DNA of 64,000 nt from Agapetus fuscipes (lineage: Eukaryota > Arthropoda > Insecta > Trichoptera > Glossosomatidae): NCBI GenBank assembly GCA_951799405.1, contig OX637350.1:9533852-9597851 (forward strand). Reading direction: 5' to 3'. The notes below the pieces were generated by a model. It had not been told where the DNA came from and searched no databases. It saw only the letters and a program-made list of their open reading frames with translations. Shown here piece after piece: positions 32,245-42,075 of the stretch. The translations under genes were made by a program, and so were the position numbers. How positions within the stretch are numbered: the first letter of the stretch is position 1; each line of letters starts with the position of its first letter.

Positions 32245-32618
32245 TGTTATGTAAATAGTAGATTAATATAGGTGTACACCGTAGGTAGCATTAATTATAG
32301 GCTTAAAAAATCTACAAATTAAATGATCCTTTTGTACTCTTGAAGTTGGTAGAATGTTCGAGAGTTTTGATGGCAAATTAGTCACTAGAGACTTCTGTCT
32401 GTGAAGTATATAAGGCGTAATGTTGAGTGCATCTAGTCAGTAAGAACACCTTTGATTAAAGAGTGTGAGCAATACTGAACTGTGAAAATAAATTTGAGTT
32501 ACTAAAAGTGTTAAAAATAAACATAAATTGTAAAAAATAAATTAAGTGAAAATAAAGATCCTGAAAAAAGACCTGTATGTTTTAATTTAGAGACTTTCCG
32601 AATCCCAAAAACATTACA
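32245..32618 (+). repeat. Solo LTR, copy 2, with 4-bp TSD
   Basis: It starts TGTTATGTAAATAGTAG and ends CCCAAAAACATTACA. ATAC directly precedes (32241-32244) and follows (32619-32622) as a 4-bp target-site duplication. TATA-like 'gaagtatataaggcg' and several AATAAA signals lie in promoter-then-polyadenylation order. TG...CA ends, 374 bp and a 4-bp TSD fit an LTR retrotransposon (Ty3/gypsy-like size). No internal region remains, so it arose by recombination between two LTRs. Confidence 0.88.
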
Positions 32619-32622
32619 ATAC

Positions 32623-33114
32623 ATTATGCGAGTACACAAGTTTTTGGTTTTTATGATGAAATATTTATGAAGGTATCTAAAAGGAAAAAAATAAAAATTA
32701 AAACTGTTTGTTTTAATTAAAACTTTTTGATGTCAGAAGACGTAGAAAAATATTAATATTGAAAAGTAAAAACAAGCAGCTAGATTGCTTCAGCGTTCCG
32801 TTTGTTATGAAGCGAAGCCATTTCTTTTGCATCTCGGGCCAGAATCCATCATTCACACTTGAACAGTCTCTGTTCTATTTCAATTCATCTGCTCATATTT
32901 CGTCTTGTACTCTTTATCCGTCTTTCGCTGCCGCCGGGGTACTTGGGCATTTCTTTCCTTTTATTTTTATCCCCGACGGAAAATATCTTTCCCGACCCCG
33001 TCGCGGAAAAGCGGGATAAACTAAAGATAAAGGGCAGTCATCGTCCCGAAACGGTCTCGCGAGGGATCGTCAAGTAAGAAAGTTGAAGGAATAAACTAAA
33101 ATTGTCACACAAAC
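32623..33114. other. No gene recognised
   Basis: A GC-richer patch at about 32920-33075 has two overlapping frames without recognisable motifs. Confidence 0.35.
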
Positions 33115-33270
33115 AGTTCTGTACCCCAAGTATAAATCCTTCCGTCAAATCTCAACTACAGGGTTTCACCAAAAACTTTACGGAAACTAAAAAACATCTC
33201 AAGTGAGCATTTAAGGTTCCATGTATTTTTTTGTAAATCACTTAGATTGAGTTTAAACGTAAAATTGTTA
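33115..33270. repeat. MITE-1 copy
   Basis: 'cccaagtataaatccttccg', 'aactacagggtttcaccaaa', 'agtgagcatttaaggttcca' and 'agattgagtttaaacgtaaa' follow the MITE-1 order, with imperfectly complementary ends. Confidence 0.6.
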
Positions 33271-33599
33271 CACAAACAGTTCAGGGCTAACAACGCAGGG
33301 TTCATACAAGTAACAATGTCCCGGAGAGAAAAAAAATTATGAAATGCCCAAGTTGGTTCTTTAACAAGTTGCTAACGAGCGATTCTAGTTTATCTCTATA
33401 GAATACCCACATAAAACACTTCCACTCTATTCAAATTCAATGGATGTGATTTGTTAGCTTAACTTTACAATGTTTGTTCTTTTTGTTGAAACTAACATCA
33501 AGAAACGTTCATATTTTTGGCATACACATAATATATTTATATAACATCTACTCAAAATTGAAGTAGGTACTGTTAAAGAACTATTTATTTTAGAAACGT

Positions 33600-33730
33600 G
33601 GCACAGTAAACACCGTACGGCCAACGTCTACCAGGCCGCCCACAAAAATTATGAAAGAACAGCTGGTCTCCTGCATCACAGGAAGGGATCTCCACAATAA
33701 ACAGCATCAGATCTAATACAAGAAGATGAA
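33600..33730 (+). pseudogene. Possible LINE C-terminal scrap
   Basis: One frame reads TRPPTKIMKEQLVSCITGRD then LHNKQHQI before a stop, loosely like the basic G-R-P rich ends of RTE-like proteins. Evidence is weak, with no RT motif and no TSD. Confidence 0.25.
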
Positions 33731-34389
33731 GACAAAGAAAACTTTTTTATGTTTTGTGCGTTCCTTTTTTAACACCTTGATGGAAACGCATCGAAAACGA
33801 TAGCAAAATTTCTGTAGGCAATCGTTTTCTTGTTACAAATTAAAATACAATTTTAACATACCAAAAAAAATCCTTTATATCCACACATATGATTAATATA
33901 GACCTTATATAGATTCCTATACAAGGTCAATAGCGGGTAAAAAGATTTGTAAGGCTGTCTATAATAATTGAGGTGTCAGATTAGAAATCGTCAACTTATT
34001 TCTGCAGTTGATGGATGTTCATAGATGTTTTTATAAGAATATTTATTTTGTGATACCTTTCCACTTTTTTGTGATTACATGGAATGCTTTGAAGCACAAA
34101 AATCTATCCGAAATGAGTTCTAGAAATAAAAAAGCCTTTGAGCTATCGGAACCAATAACAAGGAGACAAGTAATAGAAAATATAAATAAAACTCGACAGG
34201 CACCCCGAGTATACGTTTGTGAGAACTTTTATCACGTAAGATGGTTTGTGAGTATTTAAAATTGGATATGAAAAGATGAAGGGGAAGTTTATATTAACAT
34301 ACAAAAAAAATAATACGCACTTACTACGTTACGTCGTGATTTTTTTTACTTAGGAAAAACATCCCGAACATAAATTATTGTGTAAACTA

Positions 34390-34495
34390 AAAAATGTATG
34401 GAAGATACAACCACGCTTCTTGTTAGGGTTCAGTTTTCATACTTTGTCTTTGTTTACGCGAAGTTTCAGTATTTACGTAATTTTTTATACTCGTT
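34390..34495 (+). repeat. Short dispersed repeat shared with 38.74 kb
   Basis: 'gtatggaagatacaaccacg', 'gttcagttttcatactttgt' and 'agtatttacgtaa' recur at 38743-38838 in the same order. It may be a distant MITE-1 relative. The 122-codon frame across it has no recognised motif. Confidence 0.5.
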
Positions 34496-34599
34496 GTAAA
34501 GGAATGCCATTTCATCTGATAATCCAAAAAGTTTACGTAGAATGTTTTTTGATATCCAGTCAACGGTTCTTAATAAAAATAAAATGTCAGGTGCTAGAT

Positions 34600-35267
34600 A
34601 TCTACCTGCCGGGGGGGCAAGAGGAAAAGGTTGGGATGAGGGAGTGGGGTGGAGGACTCTTACCCGAGAAACCTTCAAACGACGAACCTTTGAGCGTGCG
34701 GATGACTTGCACTAAGGAAAACGAGAGAGAAAAAAACGAGGGGTGAGATTAGGAAAGATTGCAGGTGAAGAAAAAAAATGTAGAATGGAAAAAAGCCAAC
34801 GCGAGTCTCGAAGATTTATACTCCATGTCGCCGGGAATGTTTTTAACGGGACCTTTTGAGCCTTGACTCGTGCAAAAAATCAAATAATGAAATTCGACTC
34901 GGTGGAAATTATTTTAAGTTTGACAGTATCTCATCCCGCGCAAAATAAGAGCTCGCTGGAATTATGGAATTTGTCAAATATCGAGGAGAAAAGAAAACGT
35001 TTTTTTTTTGGATTATTTGTATGGAATGTTAATTTTTAGTAAAATCTCTGTGCTCTATGAATTGAAAGTATGTAGCTCGACAGAATAGAACTCGGTAATA
35101 AAAATGGTGAAAATATGGCATTATATCAAAAAACTATGCACAAGGTGGCAAATAACTAACAGTGAAAACAAAACGATGTGTTATATAATAATGTCAATGA
35201 ATTCGGTTGAGCCGTTAAACACGTAAGAAATCTTGAGAAAAAAGTAAAAACTTATGTTAAAGAGAAA
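34600..35267. other. No gene recognised
   Basis: A G-rich purine tract (about 34606-34655) is followed by AT-rich DNA. Nothing is assignable. Confidence 0.35.
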
Positions 35268-35269
35268 AT

Positions 35270-35405
35270 TGGTCGTTTTGGCCGAGGGGGCCAAGTGGCC
35301 GATCTTTCTAGCGTATTTGGAATAGAATAACGTTGGTTCGATCCCCGCTTGGGTCACTTGACTTTAACTTTGACCCTGGTTCAACAGATGCTATTGGGTA
35401 ATTAT
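35270..35405 (+). repeat. SINE-D copy (tRNA-derived)
   Basis: An A-box-like GGCCGAGGGGGCCAAGTGG and a B box GGTTCGATCCC are 50-odd bases apart. They are followed by 'cttgacttt' and 'gaccctggttcaacagatg'. The minus-strand sequence at 40.6-40.75 kb shares 'ctagcgtatttggaa', 'agaataacgttggttcga' and 'gaccctggttcaa'. It is not a real tRNA gene because no acceptor stem forms. Confidence 0.7.
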
Positions 35406-35525
35406 TAATTGATAATTCATTAATATAAACAATAATGAATTATTAATTGATGATATTAGTAGATATAGTTTATTAGATATAATTAGCTTTTATTAGATAT
35501 AATTAGCCTAATTATTAGATATAGT

Positions 35526-35770
35526 TCCTTGACTTATAGGTTGTTATGCGGCTGACCACCCATAATGTAAAAATTGGTTCACTTTGCCAATGTCACCCCT
35601 GTTTCAGGGAAGGACGGCAAGAGTTGCAAGGCTTATGTTCATTTGAGATTGGGTTTTTATATTGTAGGTCCACATGCGGCATGTGTTAGCGCGAAATTAT
35701 ACATATCTGCTTGTGGGAATGCATTTAGTGTAAATCTTAAATGATGTGTATCTTGGCAGCTTAGATTAGA
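35526..35770 (+). repeat. SINE-A copy, full length
   Basis: It starts 'tccttgacttataggttgt' and ends 'gcagcttagattaga'. It carries 'cccctgtttcagggaagg' and 'cacatgcggcatgtg' intact. It is the closest match to the copy at 2313-2572. Confidence 0.92.
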
Positions 35771-37270
35771 TATCAAAAAACCTTTTATTAGTTTAGTAGT
35801 AACCATATGAAACCCCATTTTTCATCGCAATTGAAAGACTCTTCACAAACATAAATACTCTAAATGCTGCCATAAAAATAATTAGAGTCTTTTAAAAAAA
35901 ACACCACAAGATGGCGGTTAACTTTCGTCATCACAGAGTGGCGCTAAAAAACTGTGGTCGGGGGCGCGGCAGTAAAAATCTTTTATTTTGAAATGCCGGT
36001 TAAGTCATCTCTGGGGACTGGTCGCACAAAGCAGGGCCTAAAAGGGGGACCCGTTAATACTAGCGTATTACGTAGATTTTCAAAAATCTACCCCGGAAAT
36101 AAAAAGGTAGTTTGGGCAAATAGGCCCGAAGCTTAACGTTAACTGAGGGTATTTTTCGTTTGCTTTATTTATTTTTTTGCTTCCAGTACTGAATACTCAA
36201 TCTCAAGAAAAATGTTGACTTTTCTAGAAACGACAACTTTCTATAAATATTCAGCTAAATACAAAGTTCGCTACAAAGTGCACGGAAAAAAAAATGGTAA
36301 TAAAGAAAAAAATTATGTTTACAACTTGAATATGTATTATCACATCTAAACAAGCATTAATTCTTGTTTGTATCCAAAATATTAATATCCCCTTTTTTAT
36401 AGATTTTCTTTTCGTTCATTGATGAAGCATTTACTGTGTGGATCTTCATTTCTAAATATTTACAATAAATAAACTAAGCGCGGTGAGTAAGATTGTCTTA
36501 TTCAAGGCAAGAATCGGTAAATTTATTATAGTTAGTAATGTCTAAATATCAAAATATTAGGTTCAAATCGGATTTTTTTTTTTTTTTTACCAGATATACA
36601 TAATAAAGCGCGTTCACACTTTTATAGTTTTTCTTTTTATTTATAGGACATTTTTTTCTTTAGCGTCATATTGTGAGAAATCACCTCAAAGATGCTTTAC
36701 ATCGTTCATTACTTCTTCTTGTATATTTAATATTTCTTCACAGCAACAAGATCCTCTTTTTTAAACGTACTTCTCTACTCCTAAAATAGTTAATATATCT
36801 TATTAACCTGATGGGAATACGGCTTGTAAATCACGGTATAAAAAAACAGTGATTCAAAAATTACTCCAACTTTCACGAAAAGGAAAAGGTTTGCGGAAAT
36901 AATTGGCGAATACGGCATACCTAGTGTCTACACACATCCCCCCTCCACTCCCAGTTTGTTAGCAGATTCTCTTTGAGCACACGTCCCGAATCATATAAAA
37001 CATTTATTCGATAAAGGAACCGTGGGAGAGAGCGGGATTTCTCTGCGAGATCGCGAGATTTTATTTCGTCTGAGAAAAAAAAGGTTTACCCCTATTGATA
37101 ATTTTTCAGGTGAATCTCTTTGAAAATCACTGGCAGAGTGAGGAACACTCTGCCGACTGGAAAGCGTTTTTTCATCGCGCACGTACAGCTTGGATATGAC
37201 GCTCTCTGCTTTCTGATTATATACGAGTATTTTGCAGTGAAACAGAATAGCATCATTGGAATCAATACGA
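35771..37270. other. AT-rich sequence, no gene recognised
   Basis: A GC-richer patch at about 35930-36140 has a 60-codon frame without motif. A second patch at about 36935-37060 and overlapping frames near 36991-37394 are partly within the next SINE-C. No shared repeats were seen otherwise. Confidence 0.4.
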
Positions 37271-37595
37271 TTTTTTTTTTTTTTAAGAAATCCTGTGCGG
37301 GAGACTCCCTAGATTCTAAAGACTCTAGGGGTCTATGACACTTGTTGTCGTGCCGCAGAGGTGTACGAGCTTGGTCGTCGCTACAAACCGCCAATACTCA
37401 AGCAAGACCCAGTTGCTGTGAGGCTGGATGGACCTTTGGTGACCGGTCATTGGTAAAGGTTTATGAATTTTTCAACCCAGCGAAGAGCACATTCGAAATA
37501 TAAATGGTATATTTTTGTGCTCCGCCGGGATCCGAATCCACAACCTTCCATTTACGAGTCCGAAGTGTTGCCACTACGGACTACGGACCGGTCCA
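37271..37595 (-). repeat. SINE-C copy, full length, tail B
   Basis: On the minus strand the tRNA-like head starts at 'ggaccggtccgtag' with the A-box region 'gtagtggcaacacttcggac' and the B box 'ggttgtggattcggatccc'. The body runs through 'aactgggtcttgcttgagta' and 'gacgaccaagctcg'. There it switches to tail B ('tacacctctgcggcacgac', 'gggagtctcccgcacagg', 'atttctt') and a 14-base A run. Confidence 0.9.
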
Positions 37596-37668
37596 AGATT
37601 TGAAATTGATAAAATAAATTCCTGTTTGTTTAGACTTATAGTAATTTGTTTTGGTGTTTATATACTTA

Positions 37669-37855
37669 TTTTTTTTAAAATAAAGCTATTTTTTGTTTAA
37701 CGTAGTTTATTTTCACAATAATATTTAATATCTCGAGTACTTTCGACCTTCAATATTCAGGCCATTATTATTGAAGGTCGAAAGTACTCGAGATATTAAA
37801 TATTATTGTGAAAATAAACTACGTTAAACAAAAAATAGCTTTATTTTAAAAAAAA
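37669..37855. repeat. Near-perfect hairpin, 87-bp arms, 13-bp loop
   Basis: Arms at 37669-37755 and 37769-37855 are exact reverse complements as read here, for example 'ctcgagtactttcgacctt' against 'aaggtcgaaagtactcgag'. The loop is 13 bases. It has no coding sequence. No clear flanking duplication was found. It lies 74 bp after a SINE-C. It could be an inverted-terminal Penelope-like remnant, a MITE, or a palindromic duplication. Confidence 0.85.
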
Positions 37856-37932
37856 ATGAATTTTTACTGTGTGAATACACAAACCCTACAAAATCTTATT
37901 TTTTTATTTTAAATGTTATTTATTGTGTATTT

Positions 37933-38187
37933 TCCTTAACTTATAGGTTGGTATGCGGCCGACTACCCATGCTGTAGAAAACGGTTCACTTTGCCCATGT
38001 CACCCATGTTTCAAAGAAGGTCGGCAAGAGTTGCAAAGTGTTTGTTCATTTAAGATTTGGGTTTTTATGTTGTTGGTTTATGTTGTGGCACATGCACATG
38101 CAAGCGTGAACTTATAAGTGTCTGCTTGTGAGAATGCATATAATGTGAATACTCATTGTTACATATCTGTACGACCTAGATTAGATT
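37933..38187 (+). repeat. SINE-A copy, full length
   Basis: It starts 'tccttaacttataggttgg' and ends 'cctagattaga'. The 'cacatgcacatgcaag' region is rearranged relative to the consensus hairpin. Confidence 0.88.
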
Positions 38188-38439
38188 TCAGAGTTTGTAT
38201 ATTTACAAAGTAAAAATCCATTAATAAGAGATATAAACAAAAACAAGCAAACACAGAGTTTTTATTTTTACAATTAACTGGTATATATTACTTGAAGCAC
38301 TTTCGACAAACTGCATTGTCAAGATATGCATATTTGTTTATCTGAAATAGATATTGTTTTACTTATTTTATTTATTTATAAATAAAGGACGATTGAGGGT
38401 GAACTCATTCTCGATAAAAGAATTCAGAGCGTGCCAAAA

Positions 38440-38530
38440 ACGTGCTTCCTGAAGACGTTGGCTACGTCGCCAAAGAAACATCGAGAATAATTTCTCAAAT
38501 AACGCTACGTTTAATATCCAAAAAGCATAA
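38440..38530 (+). repeat. Penelope-like terminal fragment, family 2
   Basis: 'cctgaagacgttggctacgt', 'cgccaaagaaacatcgagaa' and 'cgctacgtttaatatcc' match the centre of the 13.98 kb element and fragments at 7.4, 48.8 and 56.3 kb. The hairpin TTGGC/GCCAA sits after a CTGAAGA word. Confidence 0.5.
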
Positions 38531-38742
38531 TAAATCTTGTAATTTAATTAAAGTATGTCAAAAGATAAAATATGTTTATTTTTTAATGTAGGTATACAAT
38601 GCAGACTTAAATCAATTTAATTTTCTTTAACAAAATTACCCGCTGCATTACCCTCGATTAGTATTTTAGAGTCTGACTTATTCGTGAGCTCAGTCCCGTG
38701 TATAAAACATGGAAGAAATACTAAATCACCGCGTGAACAAAA

Positions 38743-38838
38743 TAAAGTATGGAAGATACAATAGCGCTTCTAGCAAGCGTTTCAGTTTTCACATATGTGT
38801 TTACTCGATTGTTGAGTATTTACGTAATGTCGTTCACT
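38743..38838 (+). repeat. Short dispersed repeat shared with 34.39 kb
   Basis: 'gtatggaagatacaatagcg', 'cttctagcaagcgtttcag' and 'gagtatttacgtaatg' match the earlier copy. The class is unknown, and it may be related to MITE-1. Confidence 0.5.
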
Positions 38839-39066
38839 CGGGGTACTTCCACCAGTAAAGATCTCCAGTCAGCCAATGCAACGCTTCGTTTTCTGGTGGC
38901 TTCATAAAGATGATTTTTATCCGTTCTTAAAGCACGTTCACACGGGTGCGAGTGCTTTAGTAGAGGGTAGTATCAGTAGGTGCATTTACTTGGCCATACA
39001 GACCAAGAAAAAAAACATTTCGTTGTATTTTTTGGGCGAGCGAGGGCTACCTGCGAGTTAAAATAT

Positions 39067-39220
39067 AAATCTAAATCTAAACTGCAAAGATATATTCAAC
39101 GCATTCTCACAAGTAGACACGTGTAAGTTCGCGCTAACACATGCCGCATTAACTTACAATATAAAAACCCAATCTCAAATGAATATAAGTCCTGCAACTT
39201 TTGCCGACCTTCCCTGAAAC
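39067..39220 (-). repeat. SINE-A copy, 5' truncated
   Basis: The tail is AAATCTAAATCT. It stops at 'cgaccttccctgaaac', before the family 5' end. Confidence 0.85.
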
Positions 39221-39270
39221 ATGTCAATTCCCTGAAATCAATAATAAATTTAAAACGTGATAAGATCAAG

Positions 39271-39463
39271 GACGCGTGAGGTATAAAATATTTATTTTAA
39301 AAACTAATTTAAAAAAATGTTGCCCTAAAATAGTTTTTTTTATATATATATAATGAATATTTGAGAATCTTTTTATCTTTTGAATAGAAAACAATTGGAA
39401 GAGAGAAAAAACTCTCAAGTTCTTCCTGTTAAACAAAATACGTTTTCTTATATCGTCTAATAC
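39271..39463. repeat. Left ~190-bp direct repeat flanking SINE-A
   Basis: It starts 'gacgcgtgaggtataaaata' and ends 'cgttttcttatatcgtc' plus six bases. It matches 39723-39913 at about 95 percent by eye, including 'ttggaagagagaaaaaactc'. The SINE-A at 39464 begins immediately after it. Confidence 0.85.
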
Positions 39464-39722
39464 TCCTTGATTGATAGGTTGGTATGCGGCTGACCACCCA
39501 TACTGTAAAAAATGGTTCACTTTGCCAATGTCACCCCTGCTTCAGGGAAGGTCGGCAAGAGTTGCAGGGCTTATGTTCATTTGAGATTGGGGTTTTTATA
39601 TTGTAGGTCCACATGCAGCATGTGTAAGCGCGAAATTATGCATGTCTGCTTGTGGGAATGCATTTACTATAAATCTTAAATGATATATATCTTTGCAGCT
39701 TAGATTAGATTAGATTAGATTA
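39464..39722 (+). repeat. SINE-A copy, full length (reference copy)
   Basis: It starts 'tccttgattgataggttgg' and ends in four TTAGA-type units. All blocks are intact, including 'gttcactttgccaatgtcac', 'cacatgcagcatgtg' and 'ctgcttgtgggaatgcattt'. The element is tightly enclosed by two ~190-bp direct repeats. Confidence 0.93.
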
Positions 39723-39913
39723 GACGCGTGAGGTATAAAATATTTTATTTTAAAAATCTAATTTAAAAAAATGTTGCTCTAAAATAGTTTTTTTTTATAT
39801 ATATATAATGAATATTTGAGAATCTTTTTACCTTTTGAATAAAAAACAATTGGAAGAGAGAAAAAACTCTCAAGTTCTTCCTGTTAAACAAAATACGTTT
39901 TCTAATATCATCG
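39723..39913. repeat. Right ~190-bp direct repeat flanking SINE-A
   Basis: It begins directly at the end of the TTAGA tail with 'gacgcgtgaggtataaaata'. Only about ten small differences from the left copy are seen. Confidence 0.85.
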
Positions 39914-40607
39914 ATATTATAAGAAAGAAGTAGATAATAGTTTTCATATGAAGTAAAAATAATTCAATATTATTTTTTTCATTAACTTCATTTTATTTTA
40001 TATTTTCTAAAATACCTGCCGATGTTTCAAATTCACTACTTCCCTAAATTGTCTTTAGGACACAAATCAGTAATCACTCGCTACTCGGTACTCACTACCA
40101 AAGACATTGTCCAGTATGAACGTGGCATGAGATCGTAATCTGCAGTAGATTATCTCGAATTATACGTTTTTCTCTCGCCACTCTCATCGCGTAGGCTTCT
40201 TAAATATGTAAATTCAGGCTACGGCGTAGGGGCTGTGGGGTAAGAGGCTGCGCCGTAGCCGCTATAGGGAGAGAGGCTACGAAAAAATACAGCCGCGGTA
40301 AAGTTTTCTCTAGATGAGGACCGTTAGAACAAGAAGTGGCGAAGTCGAGACTCATTCAAAGTTGCTTCGAAGGCGCGGTTGTCTTTTATGTGCAAAAAAC
40401 TAACACGATATGAGCACGTGGGGCGTTATATGAATAAAAATCAATATCATCAACTCACGTAAGATTATAAAATGAGTCCAAGTTTGACTGAAGATTTTTC
40501 TTGCATTCATAACATAATTTTGTTTTTTTTTTGTTGTAATGGATTTGTGGAAAGGAATGCAATTCACCAACCTAGTTTGCCTGGCCAGTTGTCTTCATGC
40601 GAAAGTA
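39914..40607. other. Unassigned, with GC-rich hairpin at 40217-40260
   Basis: GGCTACGGCG (40217-40226) pairs exactly with CGCCGTAGCC (40251-40260) around a 24-base loop, inside a GC-rich patch at about 40180-40340. No gene is recognised. Confidence 0.4.
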
Positions 40608-40745
40608 GAAGCTTGTGTGCATACAATGCCATCCATTGAACCAGGGTCGGAGTTATGGTCTAGTGAGCCAGATGCAGATTCGAACCAACGTTATTCTGTT
40701 CCAAATACGCTAGTCGAACATGCGCCTATACCCCGTCCGCCATAA
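40608..40745 (-). repeat. SINE-D copy (tRNA-derived)
   Basis: On the minus strand 'ctagcgtatttggaacagaa' and 'taacgttggttcgaatctgc' carry the B box. They are followed by 'gaccctggttcaatggatg', matching 35.27 kb at roughly 70 percent. The A-box end is diverged. Confidence 0.65.
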
Positions 40746-40781
40746 CACCGACATATATTAAATCTTCTTATCGTTTTATTT

Positions 40782-41274
40782 CTTCTTCTTAATCCTATTC
40801 CTCATTACTGAGGGTTGTGACCCTTGTGGAAGCAATCAATCTTCTCCAGCTCTCCCTCGACTGCGCTGCCCGCAACGCTCCAACTACCGAGGTGCCTGCT
40901 GCTGTCTTCACTTGATCGGTCCATCGTGTGGGGGATCTACCTCTTCCTCTCTTCCCCTCCAAGTTACCGATCACAACCAGTCGTTCCAGACTATCCTCAT
41001 TGCCACGGACAACGTGTCCGAAGAACTGAAGAATACGGCGTGTACACATGTTGGCCAGAGTCAAGCCATCCAAACGCAGCTCCCGACGAATGGACTCATT
41101 GGTGCGTCTAGCCGTCCATGGGATTCGAAGCATGCGCCTCCAGCACCACATTTCAAAAGCGTCAATTTTTCTTCTTTCTGCTGCTTTTATGGTCCATGTT
41201 TCAGCAGCATAGAGAAAAATAGAGTGGACCAGACTCCTGACAAGCTTAATCTTGGTGCTGTTACTCACACCCAC
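40782..41274 (-). mobile_element. RTE-like non-LTR retrotransposon, strongly 5' truncated, with 12-bp TSD
   Basis: The direct repeat ATCGTTTTATTT lies at 40770-40781 and 41275-41286. The minus-strand 3' end is 'aggattaagaagaagaa', again a GAA tail right after the stop. The insertion is 493 bp and carries only the post-RT part of the ORF. Confidence 0.88.
40795..41274 (-). CDS. LINE ORF C-terminal arm (third RTE-like LINE)
   Basis: The 159-codon frame is open to the element border, so the apparent start is an artefact of truncation. Motifs are SIFLYAAETWTIKAAERRKI, FEMWCWRRMLRIPWTARRTN and RILQFFGHVVRGNEDSLERL. A basic EGKRGRGRSPTRWTDQV then ...AAQSRESWRRLI segment follows. This is the C-terminal arm found after the RT domain in RTE-like proteins. 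No catalytic residues remain, so it has no activity. The frame is undamaged and differs from the 15.1 and 28.9 kb elements. Confidence 0.85.
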   Translation of the reverse strand: MGVSNSTKIKLVRSLVHSIFLYAAETWTIKAAERRKIDAFEMWCWRRMLRIPWTARRTNESIRRELRLDGLTLANMCTRRILQFFGHVVRGNEDSLERLVVIGNLEGKRGRGRSPTRWTDQVKTAAGTSVVGALRAAQSRESWRRLIASTRVTTLSNEE

Positions 41275-41286
41275 ATCGTTTTATTT

Positions 41287-42075
41287 AAGTATTGGGAATA
41301 TTTTGTTAATTTCTTACATTTACAAATATTTCCTAGCAGAAATACTGTCCATCATTGGATTTTTCATTTGTTTTTTGTAACTTTAAAAAATTGAAACACA
41401 GTCGTTATTTCGTAGCCGAGGATTTTTTTTTCCCAAAATACCCATTGCAAAATTTCGAAAAATTGCTTGACGTTTTTTTTTCAATGTCCGGGCTCAATTT
41501 TACGATTGTGTTTCGAAATTTCACAGGGCGTGTTCACTGTTTTTTAAAACCAATTTTTCAACAAAACAACCACAGACTCCGTGGAGGAGTAGTTTTTGTA
41601 GCCGTTGTGTATTTAAAAAAAATTACAAAAAATTCAGCGTACAAGCTAGAGAAGCTTTTTAATTGGAAAAACTTACATTTTTTTAAGTATCAATAATCTG
41701 CAGACTCATCAAACAGTCCTTAATGCTGCATTCAATCTTTTTGCTTTCAAGAACATCCATTGTACATACCTGAAAACAGAAAAGAACATCTTATGTAGGC
41801 ACATTGTTTAAGAAACTATATTTATCATCCTGCAAAAAAAAAGCATAAATATTTTTTCTAACTATAAATGAATCGTATAGAACCAAAAAATCAAAACACA
41901 TACATATTATGTACTGACGAAGTATGTTATTTTCTATCCTTCAACACATTTATATCATGTTTTAGAAAAACAGCCTAGATCTCCACTCTTATTTTAGTAA
42001 CACATATTAATGTTTACAATTTATATTTCATGCATGTTGTTCATAAACCAGTCCATGTTATAATAATAATATTAG
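41287..42075. other. AT-rich sequence, no feature recognised
   Basis: Frames here (for example 41355-41696) are F/K/N rich without motif. Confidence 0.4.

Noticed and set aside
8154..32618. The two related LTRs as the two ends of one long retrotransposon
   Set aside because: They are 24 kb apart, diverged, and separated by unrelated insertions with no gag or pol between them. One has its own TSD, so they are solo LTRs.
40824..41394. Plus-strand frames of 95 and 160 codons opposite the third RTE-like LINE
   Set aside because: They are antisense shadows of the LINE ORF, which has recognisable motifs on the minus strand.
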